Assembly (NCBI GenBank): GCA_041228285.1
Contig: CP166133.1
Coordinates: forward strand, 310,001 to 374,000
From: Neisseriaceae bacterium CLB008
GTDB lineage: Bacteria > Pseudomonadota > Gammaproteobacteria > Burkholderiales > Neisseriaceae
Direction: 5' to 3'
Length of the DNA stretch: 64,000 bases
The position numbers and the translations under genes were made by a program. The notes under the pieces were generated by a model. The model was not told where the DNA came from, made no database searches, and saw nothing but the letters and a program-made list of their open reading frames with translations. How positions within the stretch are numbered: the stretch's first letter is position 1; the number at the start of each line of letters is the position of its first letter. Shown here in pieces: positions 37,782-49,078 of the stretch.

Positions 37782-39671
37782 ATGGCTTGGACCAATGAAC
37801 AAAGCGCACGCTTATACGGCATCAACCACTGGGGTGATGATTATTTTAAAGTTGGTGACAATGGTCACGTTTGGGTTTATCCCAATAAGCAACAAGCCGA
37901 TGTCGGCATCGACATGGCCGTATTGGTGCAGGATTTAGTGAAGGATGGGTATGACCTGCCTTTGCTGCTGCGTTTTCCTGATATTTTAAAGGATAGGGCC
38001 CGTAGGCTCTGTGAAGCGTTTAACCAAGCGGTTGAAACCCACGAATATCCAGCCGGCTATACTGCGATTTACCCGATTAAGGTGAATCAGCAGGCGTCTG
38101 TGATTCAAAATATTTTGGCGGCACGTTCTGACGTGCATTCTATTGGTCTGGAGGCGGGCTCTAAGCCTGAGCTGATGATTGTGCTGGCGATGGCGCCTAA
38201 GGGCGGCACGATTATTTGCAACGGCTATAAAGACCGTGACTTTATCCGCATGGCGTTGATGGGCCAAAAGCTAGGCCATCAGGTGTTCATCGTGATTGAA
38301 AAAGAGTCTGAGGTGGAGCTGGTGATCGAAGAGTCGCGCCGCTTAGACGTTCAGGCCCAAATTGGCCTACGCGTACGCCTGTCTTCGTTGGCTTCCAGCA
38401 AGTGGGCCGATACCGGTGGCGATAAGGGTAAGTTCGGCCTGTCGGCATCGCAGCTGATTTCTGCGGCGCATAAGCTTAAGGATGCCGGCATGGGCGACAG
38501 CGTTCAGCTGATGCACTTTCACATGGGCTCGCAAATCGCCAATATTGCCGACTATCGCTTAGGCTTTAAAGAAGCCATTCGTTATTTTGACGAGCTACGC
38601 GCTTTGGGCCTGCCGTTATCCTATGTGGACGTGGGCGGTGGCCTAGGCGTGGATTACGATGGCACCAGCTCGCGTAACGCCAGCTCAATTAACTATGATT
38701 TAAATGAATACGCCGACACGATTGTGTCGATGCTGGCCAATTACTGTGAGGAATCAGGTACGCCGGCGCCTCACATTTTGTCTGAATCTGGCCGTGCCTT
38801 AACCGCCCACCATGCGGTTTTGGTGACCAATGTGACGGACGTAGAAGGATTACCGGAAGAAATGCCGGTAATCGATGCCGATGCCGATTGGACGGCGCCG
38901 ATGAAGAAACTGCTGTCTTCGGTGAACCAGGTCAATTTAGACATGACCACCGAGCTGTACTATCGGGTGTCGCAATACTATACCGAAGTGAGTGAGTGGT
39001 ATGTGGCGGGGCAGCTGAGCCTGTCTGAAAAGGCGATTGCCGAGCAGGTGTATTCTGTATTCTGTCGTCGCCTGAAACAGGCGCTACAGGCTTCACAGCG
39101 TTCACAACGTCAGGTCTACGACGCCTTGAACGATCGCTTGGCGGATAAGTATTTCTGTAATTTCTCGGTGTTCCAAAGCTTGCCGGATACCTGGGCGATT
39201 GGCCAGATCTTGCCAATTATGCCGATTCACCGTTTAAACGAAGTGCCTTCGCGCCGAGCGGTGTTGCAAGACCTGACCTGTGATTCTGACGGCAAGGTAA
39301 GCAACTACGTAGACGAACAGAGCATTGAGTCCAGCATGGCCGTACACGAAGTCAAAGACGGTGAAGTGTATGTATTGGGCGTGTTTATGGTGGGCGCTTA
39401 TCAAGAAATTTTGGGCGACATGCATAACCTATTCGGCGATACCGATTCGGTGAATATCTACGTTCGGGATGAGGGTGAGATCGAATGCAAGGAAGTGGAA
39501 GAGCACGACACCATTGAAGACATGCTGCGCTATGTACACGTGTCGCCAGAAAAAGTGTTGGCAGGCTTTACCGAGAAAGCTCGGGCGGCATCCTTGAGTG
39601 AGGCGGAGTGTGAGGCATTTTGCTCTGAGTTTGGTAAACGTTTACAGCAGTCGTCGTATTTGTCGATTTAA
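37782..39671 (+). CDS. speA: biosynthetic arginine decarboxylase
   Basis: PLP enzyme of 629 residues making agmatine from arginine, the first step of the agmatine route to putrescine. The PLP lysine is in [10 protein letters not shown] (Lys100). Alanine-racemase-like barrel (about 80-380) with [33 protein letters not shown] and [14 protein letters not shown], then the C-terminal helical and beta domains. It contains no signal peptide, so it is presumably cytosolic. AAGGAGTGAAGTA precedes the ATG. Single gene with its own terminator; agmatine-using genes are not in the window. Confidence 0.97.
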   Translation: MAWTNEQSARLYGINHWGDDYFKVGDNGHVWVYPNKQQADVGIDMAVLVQDLVKDGYDLPLLLRFPDILKDRARRLCEAFNQAVETHEYPAGYTAIYPIKVNQQASVIQNILAARSDVHSIGLEAGSKPELMIVLAMAPKGGTIICNGYKDRDFIRMALMGQKLGHQVFIVIEKESEVELVIEESRRLDVQAQIGLRVRLSSLASSKWADTGGDKGKFGLSASQLISAAHKLKDAGMGDSVQLMHFHMGSQIANIADYRLGFKEAIRYFDELRALGLPLSYVDVGGGLGVDYDGTSSRNASSINYDLNEYADTIVSMLANYCEESGTPAPHILSESGRALTAHHAVLVTNVTDVEGLPEEMPVIDADADWTAPMKKLLSSVNQVNLDMTTELYYRVSQYYTEVSEWYVAGQLSLSEKAIAEQVYSVFCRRLKQALQASQRSQRQVYDALNDRLADKYFCNFSVFQSLPDTWAIGQILPIMPIHRLNEVPSRRAVLQDLTCDSDGKVSNYVDEQSIESSMAVHEVKDGEVYVLGVFMVGAYQEILGDMHNLFGDTDSVNIYVRDEGEIECKEVEEHDTIEDMLRYVHVSPEKVLAGFTEKARAASLSEAECEAFCSEFGKRLQQSSYLSI

Positions 39672-39706
39672 GCGTTTGCTTGAGAAACCATACCCAGAAA
39701 TGGGAA

Positions 39707-39743
39707 CCCCCCTGAGTGAATGAGGTTCAGGGGGGCTTTTTTT
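39707..39743 (+). terminator. terminator of speA
   Basis: CCCCCCTGA, 11-base loop, TCAGGGGGG, then C and T7; a nine-base-pair GC-rich stem. Confidence 0.9.
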
Positions 39744-40171
39744 CGGCTTTTGAGTATTTGGTTATCTGTGTCTGATCACTAAGCAAACTCCTTGCGGGTG
39801 TTAAGAACGTTGAAAAGAGGGGAATAACTTAAGTCGCCTATCTGTGCTCGGTATTCACGTTTAGGAAGCTTAATCTGCAGCGCATGGATACTGTTTGATT
39901 AAGTTGGATTCATCTTATCGTTAATGGGAATCGTTATCAATAGCATTTGTGAAATAAATGCGGATTATTTTGTATCTGATTGTTTTTTAATTGAAAGTTT
40001 TTTTGTCTCTGGGGTGGTTTTGTGTTGGTTTTGCACTGAATGGTGGGCGAGGATGAGGCGGCTATGCTGTCTGCGCTCGCTGGTAGAGCGCTGGTGTCGG
40101 GGCGTTTGATGCGGGCAACGCTTGTGCTTAATTAATGGATTGGCCATTTGGGTTTGGCCACGTGGGGCCAC
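39744..40171. other. 428-base gap between speA and pncB terminators
   Basis: No gene that I can support. It contains the Fur-box-like site at 39920-39938 and AT-rich sequence after it. Short plus-strand frames downstream of that site (one of 10 codons from 39958, one of 61 codons from 39924) lack ribosome-binding sites and family likeness. Confidence 0.5.
39920..39938. promoter_or_regulatory. Fur-box-like site
   Basis: GTTAATGGGAATCGTTATC agrees at 15 of 19 positions with the classical Fur consensus GATAATGATAATCATTATC. No iron gene is adjacent; TTGATT (39895-39900) lies 20 bases upstream as a possible -35. Confidence 0.5.
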
Positions 40172-40203
40172 AAAAAAGCCGCATCGCGTGGCGCTGATGC
40201 GGC
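40172..40203 (-). terminator. terminator of pncB
   Basis: Minus strand: GCCGCATC, ten-base loop, GATGCGGC, then T6; 12 bases past the pncB stop. Confidence 0.9.
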
Positions 40204-40215
40204 TGGGTTTGAGCT

Positions 40216-41439
40216 TTAATCGATGACCGGTGGCGGGATCTCGAATACTTGGCGCAGGTAGGCCAAGAAGGTTTCGTCACTGCACATGGTCTTGCCCTTG
40301 CTGTCGGAGATTTTGGCCACCGACTGCTCATTGCAGCTGATCAGCTTCAACACGATTTGCAGTGGCTCTAGGCCCATGTCGTTGGTGAGGTTGGTGCCGA
40401 TGCCGAAGCTGGTTTGGATGCGCCCTTTGAAATGCTGATGTAGCTCATAGGCCGATGGAATGCTGAGGCCGTCGCTGAAGGTCAGCATCTTGGTTTCGGG
40501 CTTGATGCGCAGCTTTTGATAATGGGCGATGGCTTTTTCACCCCAAACATAGGGGTCGCCGCTGTCGTGGCGCAGGCCATCAAACAGTTTCGCAAAATAC
40601 AGGTCGAAGTCGCGTAAAAACGCATCCATGCCCACGACGTCGGTGAGGGCGATGCCCAGATCGCCGCGGTATTCTTGTACCCAAGATTCCAGCGCCTTCT
40701 TTTGAAAGTCGCGTAGGCGCACGTCTAGAGCTTGAAACGCCTGGAAAAACTCGTGGGCCATGGTGCCGATGGGATAGATGCCGAGTTTTTTGGCTAAATA
40801 GACGTTGCTGGTGCCGCGCATGACTTTAGGGGCGGCTTGATGCAGGGTATGCACCACATGCTCGTGCCAGGTTTTGGAATAGCGGCGGCGAGTGCCGAAG
40901 TCAGACACTAGGAATGGGGGCTCTTTGGCGCTTTGGGTGTTTTGAATCTGCTTGAGCTGGGCGGCTTTGAGGGCCAGACGGCGTTCGCCTTCTTGGAGGG
41001 CGGCCGGCGTGTGCAGGCGTCTGAAAAAAAGCTCGTTGACGATGGACAGCACAAAAATTTCAAAGAACATGGCCTGCACTAAGGGGCCAGAAATGTGAAT
41101 GTCCAAGCGACCAACGTCGTCGATGCCGACTTTAATAAAGCGGCGCTTAAGCTGGAACAGCTCTAAGTAGTCGACAAAATCGCTTTTGATGAAGCGTAAG
41201 CTGCGTAAATAGGCTAAATCTTCGGCGGTGAATTTAAGCTGGCACAGCATGTCTAGCTGGGCTTCTAATTCATCTTTGATCTCGCGTAAAGGGTATTGGG
41301 TGGTGTCGTGGTTGCGACAGCGAAATTCATACACGCCGGTGGCCTGCGGAAACTGATGCAGCACCACTTGCAGCATGGTGAACTTGTATAAATCGGTGTC
41401 CAAAAGAGACTGGATAATGGGTTGGTTTTCCATGGGCAT
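40216..41439 (-). CDS. pncB: nicotinate phosphoribosyltransferase
   Basis: Preiss-Handler salvage enzyme: nicotinate + PRPP + ATP to nicotinate mononucleotide. 407 residues from ATG 41439 (E. coli 400). Begins near [20 protein letters not shown], a hallmark of the family. Other features: [19 protein letters not shown] (with the autophosphorylated-His region), [25 protein letters not shown], and [15 protein letters not shown] near the phosphate site. GGAGG lies 11 bases upstream of the chosen ATG; an ATG two codons later is also possible. The frame extends further upstream but without family likeness. Confidence 0.95.
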   Translation of the reverse strand: MPMENQPIIQSLLDTDLYKFTMLQVVLHQFPQATGVYEFRCRNHDTTQYPLREIKDELEAQLDMLCQLKFTAEDLAYLRSLRFIKSDFVDYLELFQLKRRFIKVGIDDVGRLDIHISGPLVQAMFFEIFVLSIVNELFFRRLHTPAALQEGERRLALKAAQLKQIQNTQSAKEPPFLVSDFGTRRRYSKTWHEHVVHTLHQAAPKVMRGTSNVYLAKKLGIYPIGTMAHEFFQAFQALDVRLRDFQKKALESWVQEYRGDLGIALTDVVGMDAFLRDFDLYFAKLFDGLRHDSGDPYVWGEKAIAHYQKLRIKPETKMLTFSDGLSIPSAYELHQHFKGRIQTSFGIGTNLTNDMGLEPLQIVLKLISCNEQSVAKISDSKGKTMCSDETFLAYLRQVFEIPPPVID

Positions 41440-41826
41440 CAAGGTGACCACCTCCACGGGTGGTTTTATGATTGAACAGGCCTTGATTAAACCACGTTTT
41501 ATCTGCTTTGTGGGTAATTTGCTCATAATGAGTAGAAAAAACTGGGGGTCAGGACGGATGAGGCGGCGCATTGCTTAAATAATCAGCCATGCAAAGAGGG
41601 GCTTAGCGTTGTGAGGCATTCGGTGGGTGGCATGATTTCCTGAATGTGGGTAGGCGTTTAGCCCCCGAATACATTAGGGTTTATTGATTGATATTAAAGC
41701 CAGAAAATTGACCCTTGAGCCAAAAAGCGGGATAATTAGGCATAGATTATCAATTGTCAATCGGGCTGCTTTATTGCAGTCTCATAACCCACACGATGTG
41801 ACACAACATCACTGAACATAAGCCAT
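41440..41826 (+). promoter_or_regulatory. divergent region with the trhP promoter
   Basis: TTGACC (41708-41713), 17-base spacer, GATAAT (41731-41736): a good sigma-70 promoter giving a leader of about 85 bases before trhP. The remaining 250 bases hold nothing else I recognise apart from the pncB ribosome-binding site. Confidence 0.65.
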
Positions 41827-43179
41827 ATGAAAACACCTGAATTACTCTTGCCAGCAGGCGGTTTAGAACGCATGCGGGCCGCCTTTGATTTTGGCGCTGA
41901 CGCCGTTTATGCGGGGCAACCGCGCTATTCTTTACGTGCCCGTAACAATGAATTTAAATTAGCAGAATTACAAACCGGCATCACTGAAGCGCATGAGCGC
42001 GGTAAGAAATTTTTTGTCGCCAGCAACCTATTGCCACACAATGCCAAGTTGCGCACCTATTTGGACGACATGGCGCCGATTATTGAAATGAAGCCTGACG
42101 CTTTAATCATGGCCGACCCAGGTTTGATCATGATGGTGCGCGAAAAATGGCCAGAAGTGCCGATTCATCTGTCGGTTCAGGCCAATACCACCAATTATAT
42201 GGGGGTGAAGTTTTGGGAGAAAATCGGCGTTGAGCGCATCATTTTGTCGCGCGAGTTGTCGATTGATGAAATTGCCGAAATTCGCCAGCAGTGCCCTGAC
42301 ATTGAGTTAGAAGTGTTTGTTCACGGTGCTTTATGCATTGCCTATTCAGGCCGCTGTTTATTGTCTGGCTATTTTAATCACCGCGACCCAAATCAAGGTA
42401 CCTGTACCAACGCCTGCCGTTGGGACTATAAAGTGCATGAGGCGGATGAAGGCAGCGATGCGGGCGACGCTCAGAAAATTGACTTTAATTTTGAAGCCGC
42501 GCTTGAAGACGCAAACCAAAACTTTGCCGCCTGCGGCGGCGCTGAGCGTCACCCTGCTGCTGATAAAGTGTATTTAATTGAAGAAGCCAATCGTTCAGGC
42601 GAGTTCATGCCTATTATGGAAGACGAACACGGCACCTACATCATGAACTCCAAGGATTTGCGCGCGATTGAGCAAGTTGAAAAGCTGACCAAGCTGGGCG
42701 TGGATTCTTTGAAAATTGAAGGGCGCACTAAGTCAGTGTATTACGTGGCGCGCGCCGCACAGTCCTACCGCAAAGCGATTGACGATGCCGTAGCAGGGCG
42801 CCCGTTTGATTTAAGCCTATTGTCCGACCTAGAAGGTTTGGCCAATCGTGGCTACACCCCTGGTTTCTTGGAGCGCCATCAAACCCAAGATTATCAGAAT
42901 TATTTAAGCGGCCATTCATTGGCCAAACAAAGTCAGTACGCCGGTAATGTATTGGGCGTCGACGCAGACGGCTGGGCTGAAATTGAGGTGAAAAATCGGT
43001 TTGCCGTGGGCGACACCATTGAGGTCATCCACCCTAGCGGCAACCACATTGTTCAGGTAACCGAAATCATGCACAAAGGTGCATCAGTAGAAGCGGCACG
43101 CGGTAACGGCATTCAGGTGAAAATCCCGAACATGCAGGGCAAAGAAAAAGCCTTGATCGCCCGCATCTTAAACCCCTAA
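41827..43179 (+). CDS. trhP: tRNA 5-hydroxyuridine synthesis protein TrhP (U32 family, YegQ)
   Basis: 450 residues. U32 peptidase-like protein which, with prephenate, makes 5-hydroxyuridine at wobble position 34 in E. coli. N-terminus MKTPELLLPAGGLERMRAAFDFGADAVYAG is typical. The Fe-S type cysteine region reads VHGALCIAYSGRCLLSGY and NQGTCTNACRWDY. The C-terminal domain (about 360-450) is a beta-barrel. The gene starts 21 bases upstream of argS, so both probably share a transcript. The older name peptidase U32 is misleading here. Confidence 0.93.
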   Translation: MKTPELLLPAGGLERMRAAFDFGADAVYAGQPRYSLRARNNEFKLAELQTGITEAHERGKKFFVASNLLPHNAKLRTYLDDMAPIIEMKPDALIMADPGLIMMVREKWPEVPIHLSVQANTTNYMGVKFWEKIGVERIILSRELSIDEIAEIRQQCPDIELEVFVHGALCIAYSGRCLLSGYFNHRDPNQGTCTNACRWDYKVHEADEGSDAGDAQKIDFNFEAALEDANQNFAACGGAERHPAADKVYLIEEANRSGEFMPIMEDEHGTYIMNSKDLRAIEQVEKLTKLGVDSLKIEGRTKSVYYVARAAQSYRKAIDDAVAGRPFDLSLLSDLEGLANRGYTPGFLERHQTQDYQNYLSGHSLAKQSQYAGNVLGVDADGWAEIEVKNRFAVGDTIEVIHPSGNHIVQVTEIMHKGASVEAARGNGIQVKIPNMQGKEKALIARILNP

Positions 43180-43200
43180 GTCAGCATGAAGGAATATTAA

Positions 43201-44922
<1,722 letters not shown>

Positions 44923-44940
44923 GCAAATAGTGTGATTATA

Positions 44941-44968
44941 AAAGCCTGCCTTAGAGCAGGCTTTTTTT
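44941..44968 (+). terminator. terminator of trhP-argS
   Basis: AAAGCCTGC, loop CTTAGA, GCAGGCTTT and a T run; a nine-base-pair stem that separates argS from the leuA control region. Confidence 0.93.
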
Positions 44969-44987
44969 ATGGGGTTTCTATACTAAA

Positions 44988-45129
44988 TGTCTAAAAATAT
45001 CATTTTGTCTACAATTGAATAAAAGATTGCAAATAGTAGTTGCTATTTTGTCTAATGTTATTTATATTAAACCCTACTTTGCAATAAATTCATTCTTTTT
45101 CGGTTTTTTGCCATAATAATTAGACAAAA
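44988..45129 (+). promoter_or_regulatory. leuA promoter with TTTTGTCTA repeats
   Basis: Promoter TTGCTA (45040-45045), 17-base spacer, TATATT (45063-45068). TTTTGTCTA occurs at 45003-45011, at 45046-45054 (inside the spacer), and inverted at 45121-45129 (over the ribosome-binding site AAAGG). A shorter TGTCTA is at 44988-44993. The sites flank and overlap the promoter as operators do. Inferred binder: the HTH domain fused to LeuA. Confidence 0.6.
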
Positions 45130-45138
45130 GGTATAGTT

Positions 45139-46926
45139 ATGCAGCTAAACATAGATAAATTGGTCGCTTACTTTGGTGGGGTAAACGCTTTGGCAGATGC
45201 TTTGAAAAAGCATTATCCAGAAGACCCTATTTCGACTGCCGCCATTTATAAATGGCGCTCGCGCGGTTCTTTGCCGTTGAGCCAGCTGCAAAAATTAACC
45301 GCTTTGGCCCAAATGCAGGGCAAGCCGATCGACTTGAACTCGTTCATGCAAAGCGACGCCGTCGGCGGTGCTGGCGCTGGTCGCCCTCAGTCTAATCGCT
45401 TGGTGGTATTCGACACCACTTTGCGCGACGGTGAGCAATCGCCTGGTGCGGCGATGACCAAAGAAGAAAAGGTACGCATCGCGCGTCAGCTAGAAAAATT
45501 GGGCGTAGACGTGATTGAGGCGGGCTTTGCCGCGGCTAGTCCGGGCGACTTTGATGCCGTCTATGAAATCGCCACCGTGTTGAAAAAAACCACGGTGTGC
45601 TCATTGGCTCGCGCCAATGAAAAAGACGTGCGCATCGCCGGTGAGGCCGTGAAGCCTGCGGCTAAGGGCCGCATCCATGTGTTCATCGCCACCAGCGCGT
45701 TGCACATGGAGCAAAAGCTAAAAATGACGCCCGAGCAAGTGGTTGCGGCTGCGGTACACGCCGTGAGCGTGGCCAAGGAATACACCGACGACGTACAGTT
45801 CTCGTGTGAAGACGCCTTGCGCTCTGACTTGAGCTTCTTGAGCCACATTTGTGGTGAAGTGATCGAGGCTGGCGCCACCACGATTAACATTCCGGATACG
45901 GTGGGCTACGCCATTCCGTTCCAAACCGAGCAATTCTTTAAAACTTTGATTTCACAAACCCGCGGTGGCCATACCGTGACGTGGGCAACCCATTGTCACG
46001 ACGACTTGGGCCTATCGGTGAGCAACTCTTTGGCGGCCGTCATGGGCGGTGCGCGTCAGGTGGAGTGCACCATCAATGGTTTGGGTGAGCGCGCTGGTAA
46101 TGCGAGCTTGGAAGAAATCGTCATGGCCATAAACACCCGTAAAGATGTGTTTGGTCTAGAAGTGGGCGTGGACACCACCCAGATCGTGCCGACGTCTAAA
46201 TTGGTGTCGACCGTCACCGGTTACCCAGTACAGCCGAATAAAGCAATTGTGGGCGCTAATGCTTTTGCCCACGAGTCGGGTATTCACCAAGACGGCGTTT
46301 TGAAGTGCCGTGAAACCTACGAAATCATGACGCCAGAGTCGGTGGGCTGGGCCTCTAATCGTTTGACCTTGGGCAAGCTGTCTGGGCGTAATGCGTTTAA
46401 GAGCAAGTTGATTGAGCTGGGCATCGAAATGGGCAGTGAAGAAGCGATTAATGCCGCCTTTGTGCGCTTTAAAGAGTTGGCGGATAAAAAACGTGAAATC
46501 TTTGACGAAGACCTACACGCTTTAGTAGGTGAGGAAATGGGCGGCCATACTGATTCATTTAAATATGTGTCGTTGAAAATTGAAAGCGAAACCGGTGAAA
46601 TCCCAACGGCCGACATCGTGTTTAATGATCAGGGCCAAGAATTCCGCGCCAAAAAAGGCGGCTCAGGGCCTGTGGATGCGATTTTCAAAGCCATTGAAAG
46701 CGTGGTGAAGAGCGATGCAGAATTGCAGCTGTATTCTGTTAACGCCATCACCAGCGGCACTGAGAGCCAGGGTGAGGTAACCGTTCGCTTGAGTAAGGCC
46801 GGTAACGTGGTCAATGGTCAAGGTGCCGACACCGATGTGATCGTGGCCAGCGCGAAAGCCTATTTGTCTGCCTTAACCAAGCTGCGCCATGCGGGCAACC
46901 GCGTGCGTGCTCAGGGCATGGTGTAG
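45139..46926 (+). CDS. leuA: 2-isopropylmalate synthase with N-terminal HTH domain
   Basis: First committed enzyme of leucine synthesis: acetyl-CoA + 2-oxoisovalerate to 2-isopropylmalate. The catalytic part starts near residue 86: [13 protein letters not shown] (91-103), the metal-site [38 protein letters not shown], and a full C-terminal LeuA regulatory domain (leucine feedback) to residue 595. The first 70 residues are additional: [20 protein letters not shown], then [20 protein letters not shown], the pattern of Cro/YdaS-type helix-turn-helix proteins. Neisserial LeuA proteins I recall are about 517 residues and lack it. There is no frameshift and no internal ribosome-binding site, so a true fusion is expected. 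Operator-like repeats lie upstream. Confidence 0.95.
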   Translation: MQLNIDKLVAYFGGVNALADALKKHYPEDPISTAAIYKWRSRGSLPLSQLQKLTALAQMQGKPIDLNSFMQSDAVGGAGAGRPQSNRLVVFDTTLRDGEQSPGAAMTKEEKVRIARQLEKLGVDVIEAGFAAASPGDFDAVYEIATVLKKTTVCSLARANEKDVRIAGEAVKPAAKGRIHVFIATSALHMEQKLKMTPEQVVAAAVHAVSVAKEYTDDVQFSCEDALRSDLSFLSHICGEVIEAGATTINIPDTVGYAIPFQTEQFFKTLISQTRGGHTVTWATHCHDDLGLSVSNSLAAVMGGARQVECTINGLGERAGNASLEEIVMAINTRKDVFGLEVGVDTTQIVPTSKLVSTVTGYPVQPNKAIVGANAFAHESGIHQDGVLKCRETYEIMTPESVGWASNRLTLGKLSGRNAFKSKLIELGIEMGSEEAINAAFVRFKELADKKREIFDEDLHALVGEEMGGHTDSFKYVSLKIESETGEIPTADIVFNDQGQEFRAKKGGSGPVDAIFKAIESVVKSDAELQLYSVNAITSGTESQGEVTVRLSKAGNVVNGQGADTDVIVASAKAYLSALTKLRHAGNRVRAQGMV

Positions 46927-46946
46927 TCTTTGTCTCGATGCTTAAG

Positions 46947-46967
46947 AAACCGCCTTCGGGCGGTTTT
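46947..46967 (+). terminator. terminator of leuA
   Basis: AAACCGCC, loop TTCG, GGCGGTTT and further T; 20 bases past the leuA stop. Confidence 0.92.
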
Positions 46968-46982
46968 TTTGTGGGCGTTGAT

Positions 46983-47158
46983 GGTGGGTAGGCTGTGCTT
47001 TGCCCATCATCCGAGTTGCGCTGGCTGTTTTGCGGTGGGTCGCGATCCACGCGGGTTTGATGTGTGGCTTGCTGTTGCTGGTGGTGGGTAGGCTGCGCTT
47101 TACCCACCCTACGAGTTGCGGTGGCCGTTTTGCGGTGGGTCGCGACCCACGTGAGTTT
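46983..47158. repeat. intergenic repeat, tandem pair with 100-base period
   Basis: Two units of about 76 bases begin at 46983 and 47083 with GGTGGGTAGGCTGYGCTTTR, continue through GAGTTGCGSTGGCYGTTTTG and end in the module GGTGGGTCGCGAYCCACG. They belong to the same family as 20740-20877 and 26938-27235. Non-coding, between the leuA terminator and the terminator of the convergent peroxidase gene. Confidence 0.8.
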
Positions 47159-47174
47159 GTTAGGCACACCGACA

Positions 47175-47198
47175 TAAAAAAACCGCCCTGAGGCGGTT
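47175..47198 (-). terminator. terminator of the Dyp peroxidase gene
   Basis: Minus strand: AACCGCC, loop TCAG, GGCGGTT and a T run; 18 bases past the stop at 47217. Confidence 0.9.
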
Positions 47199-47216
47199 GT
47201 CTGAAGGTGACGCGGG

Positions 47217-48164
47217 TTAGGCGCCTAGCTGCTGTAATAAGGGGCGTGACGGAATAAAGAACAGCGTGCCGGTGACGGCGGTGCTGAAGTCTAGGAGCCG
47301 GTCGTAGTTGCCTACGGGCTCGCCGATGAACATATTGCTGAGCATGCGTTCGGTGATGCTTGGGGTTTTGGCATAGCCAATGAAATAGGTGCCAAATTCG
47401 CCGGCGGCAGGGTTGCCGAAGGGGAGGTTGGCGCGCATGATTTTCAGCTCATTACCGTCTTCGTCTTCAATATTGGTGACGGCGTTGTGGGCATTGGCCG
47501 GTTTTTCTTCGTCGCTTAATTCAATGTCGTCTGCTTTGGTGCGACCGATGACGTGTTCTTGGATTTTTTCCGGCAGCTCATTCCATGACGTCATGTCGTG
47601 TAGGTATTTTTGCACCACGGCGTAGCTGCCGCCGCTGAAGTCAGGGTCTTCTGCGCCAATTACGGTGGCGGCCAGAGCTTCTTGGCCTTCTGGGTTTTCG
47701 GTGCCATCGACAAAGCCAACCATGCTGCGGGCGTCGAAATAGCGAAAGCCTTGTACTTCATCGATGAACACCACGGCGTCGCCTAAGTGGTTACGGATGT
47801 TCATGGCTAATTCAAAGCATAAATCCATGCGCTCGGCGCGCAGATGGAAAAAGACGTCGCCAGGCGTGGAGACGGCGGTGTGTTTGGCGCCTTTGTATTC
47901 AGGTAGGGGGTGTAGCTCTTTGGGGCGAGCGTGTTCTGGGAAGAGGGCGTCCCAAGCGTCTGAGCCAAAGCCCATGACGTAGCTTAAATATTCTAGCGTG
48001 GCGGCGCGTTGCTGAATGTCTTGAGCGTATTGCGGCAGCGCCAGGCACAGGCTTTTGATCTTTTCAACAGCATCAGGCGCAGAGCCTAGGCCGAATACCA
48101 TAAAAATAGCGGCCCCACCGGTGGGTAGGGTGATGTCTTGCGGTTGCGTGGTTAAATGATTCAC
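47217..48164 (-). CDS. Dyp-type heme peroxidase (YfeX-like)
   Basis: 315 residues. Dye-decolorising peroxidase: GXXDG motif in GFVDGTENPEG (catalytic Asp), proximal heme His in NAHNAVTN, distal Arg in IMRANLPFGN. Two ferredoxin-like halves. No signal peptide or Tat motif, so cytosolic, as for E. coli YfeX, whose role (porphyrinogen oxidation or heme handling) is debated. No encapsulin gene adjoins and there is no C-terminal encapsulin-targeting tail that I recognise. Monocistronic. Confidence 0.94.
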   Translation of the reverse strand: MNHLTTQPQDITLPTGGAAIFMVFGLGSAPDAVEKIKSLCLALPQYAQDIQQRAATLEYLSYVMGFGSDAWDALFPEHARPKELHPLPEYKGAKHTAVSTPGDVFFHLRAERMDLCFELAMNIRNHLGDAVVFIDEVQGFRYFDARSMVGFVDGTENPEGQEALAATVIGAEDPDFSGGSYAVVQKYLHDMTSWNELPEKIQEHVIGRTKADDIELSDEEKPANAHNAVTNIEDEDGNELKIMRANLPFGNPAAGEFGTYFIGYAKTPSITERMLSNMFIGEPVGNYDRLLDFSTAVTGTLFFIPSRPLLQQLGA

Positions 48165-48348
48165 AACACTTGTCCTTTTTACTTATTGGTATCTTTAGAA
48201 GTATAAACCATCTAACCTAGTATGTTGATCGAATTTGACTATGATTTTGATCAGTCTCAGTAAACGTGAAATGCCAAGCCCACAGATTTTTTTAAAACGT
48301 TGAAGACCTGTGTTAAGGTGGCTTGATTGGCACATTAAAGGAGTGAGC

Positions 48349-48894
48349 ATGGGGCGATTAATGAATCTTTGGGCGACAACCCAGCTGTTGGTTTTGTCGC
48401 TGAGCTTGATGTGGCTGCCCGCTCAGGCAAAAACGGTTACGGTAGCGCCACCTGAGCGTGCTTATGATGGCGCGGCTAAGGCGTGGGTAAACGGCGGCCG
48501 ACTGTGCTTAGGTCTAGAGCCTAGCTATGAGGCTGGGGGGGTGATGGTGGATGCGGCAAACGCGGCTAAGCATGAAGTGATGCTGAATGCTTTATTGGTG
48601 CATAAAGATCAGCAGGTGGTGTGGCAGGCGCATGCGCCTAAGCTGGGTGCGGCTACGTTGGCCATGCGCAGCGATACGTGTCTGCCTTATGGCCAAACGC
48701 CAGCGGCCATGACTGAAGTGATTCCGGCTCAGCCTCTAAGCCCCGGTTTGTATACGGTGATGCTGGTGGGCAATGATGAACAAAATCGGCGCGCGTGGTT
48801 TTATCAACACTTTTGTGTGGGGCCAGATGTGAATCGGTTGCGGGTAACGGCGGCGACTTTTTCCGGCGCTTCTCAACGTTGGCAATGTGGTTAA
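48349..48894 (+). CDS. secreted protein of unknown function
   Basis: 181 residues from ATG 48349, which has AAGGAG five bases upstream; an in-frame ATG at 48310 lacks a site. Signal peptide about 1-27 (LLVLSLSLMWLPAQA). The mature part has four Cys (GGRLCLG, DTCLPYG, HFCVGP and a terminal WQCG), which suggests two disulfides in a periplasmic fold. A run of seven G (48535-48541) lies in the frame. No family recognised. Confidence 0.75.
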   Translation: MGRLMNLWATTQLLVLSLSLMWLPAQAKTVTVAPPERAYDGAAKAWVNGGRLCLGLEPSYEAGGVMVDAANAAKHEVMLNALLVHKDQQVVWQAHAPKLGAATLAMRSDTCLPYGQTPAAMTEVIPAQPLSPGLYTVMLVGNDEQNRRAWFYQHFCVGPDVNRLRVTAATFSGASQRWQCG

Positions 48895-49078
48895 TCATCA
48901 AAGGAAATAAGCGTTTAGTCCCATCCTGGGGGTTTTTTTGGGCCCGAAAATCAGTTATACTACCGGGTTCTTTCCGCGCGAGCACAGGCTGCCTCGCTGG
49001 CTGATTGAGGGGGCAGCTGTGGTGGCTGCGCCGTCAAATTAGGGGAAGGAAAACCAGCAGCCTTCAGGATAATTAATA

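Noticed and set aside
39924-40109. Plus-strand frame of 61 codons just after the Fur-box-like site
   Set aside because: Start lies inside the site itself, no ribosome-binding site, Cys/Trp-rich composition typical of non-coding frames.
44965-45138. Leucine attenuator leader peptide before leuA
   Set aside because: No short frame with a run of Leu codons and no terminator/antiterminator pair in the leader; operator-like repeats explain the region better.
47217-48164. Encapsulin cargo peroxidase
   Set aside because: No encapsulin shell gene adjoins and the C-terminus lacks a recognisable targeting tail.
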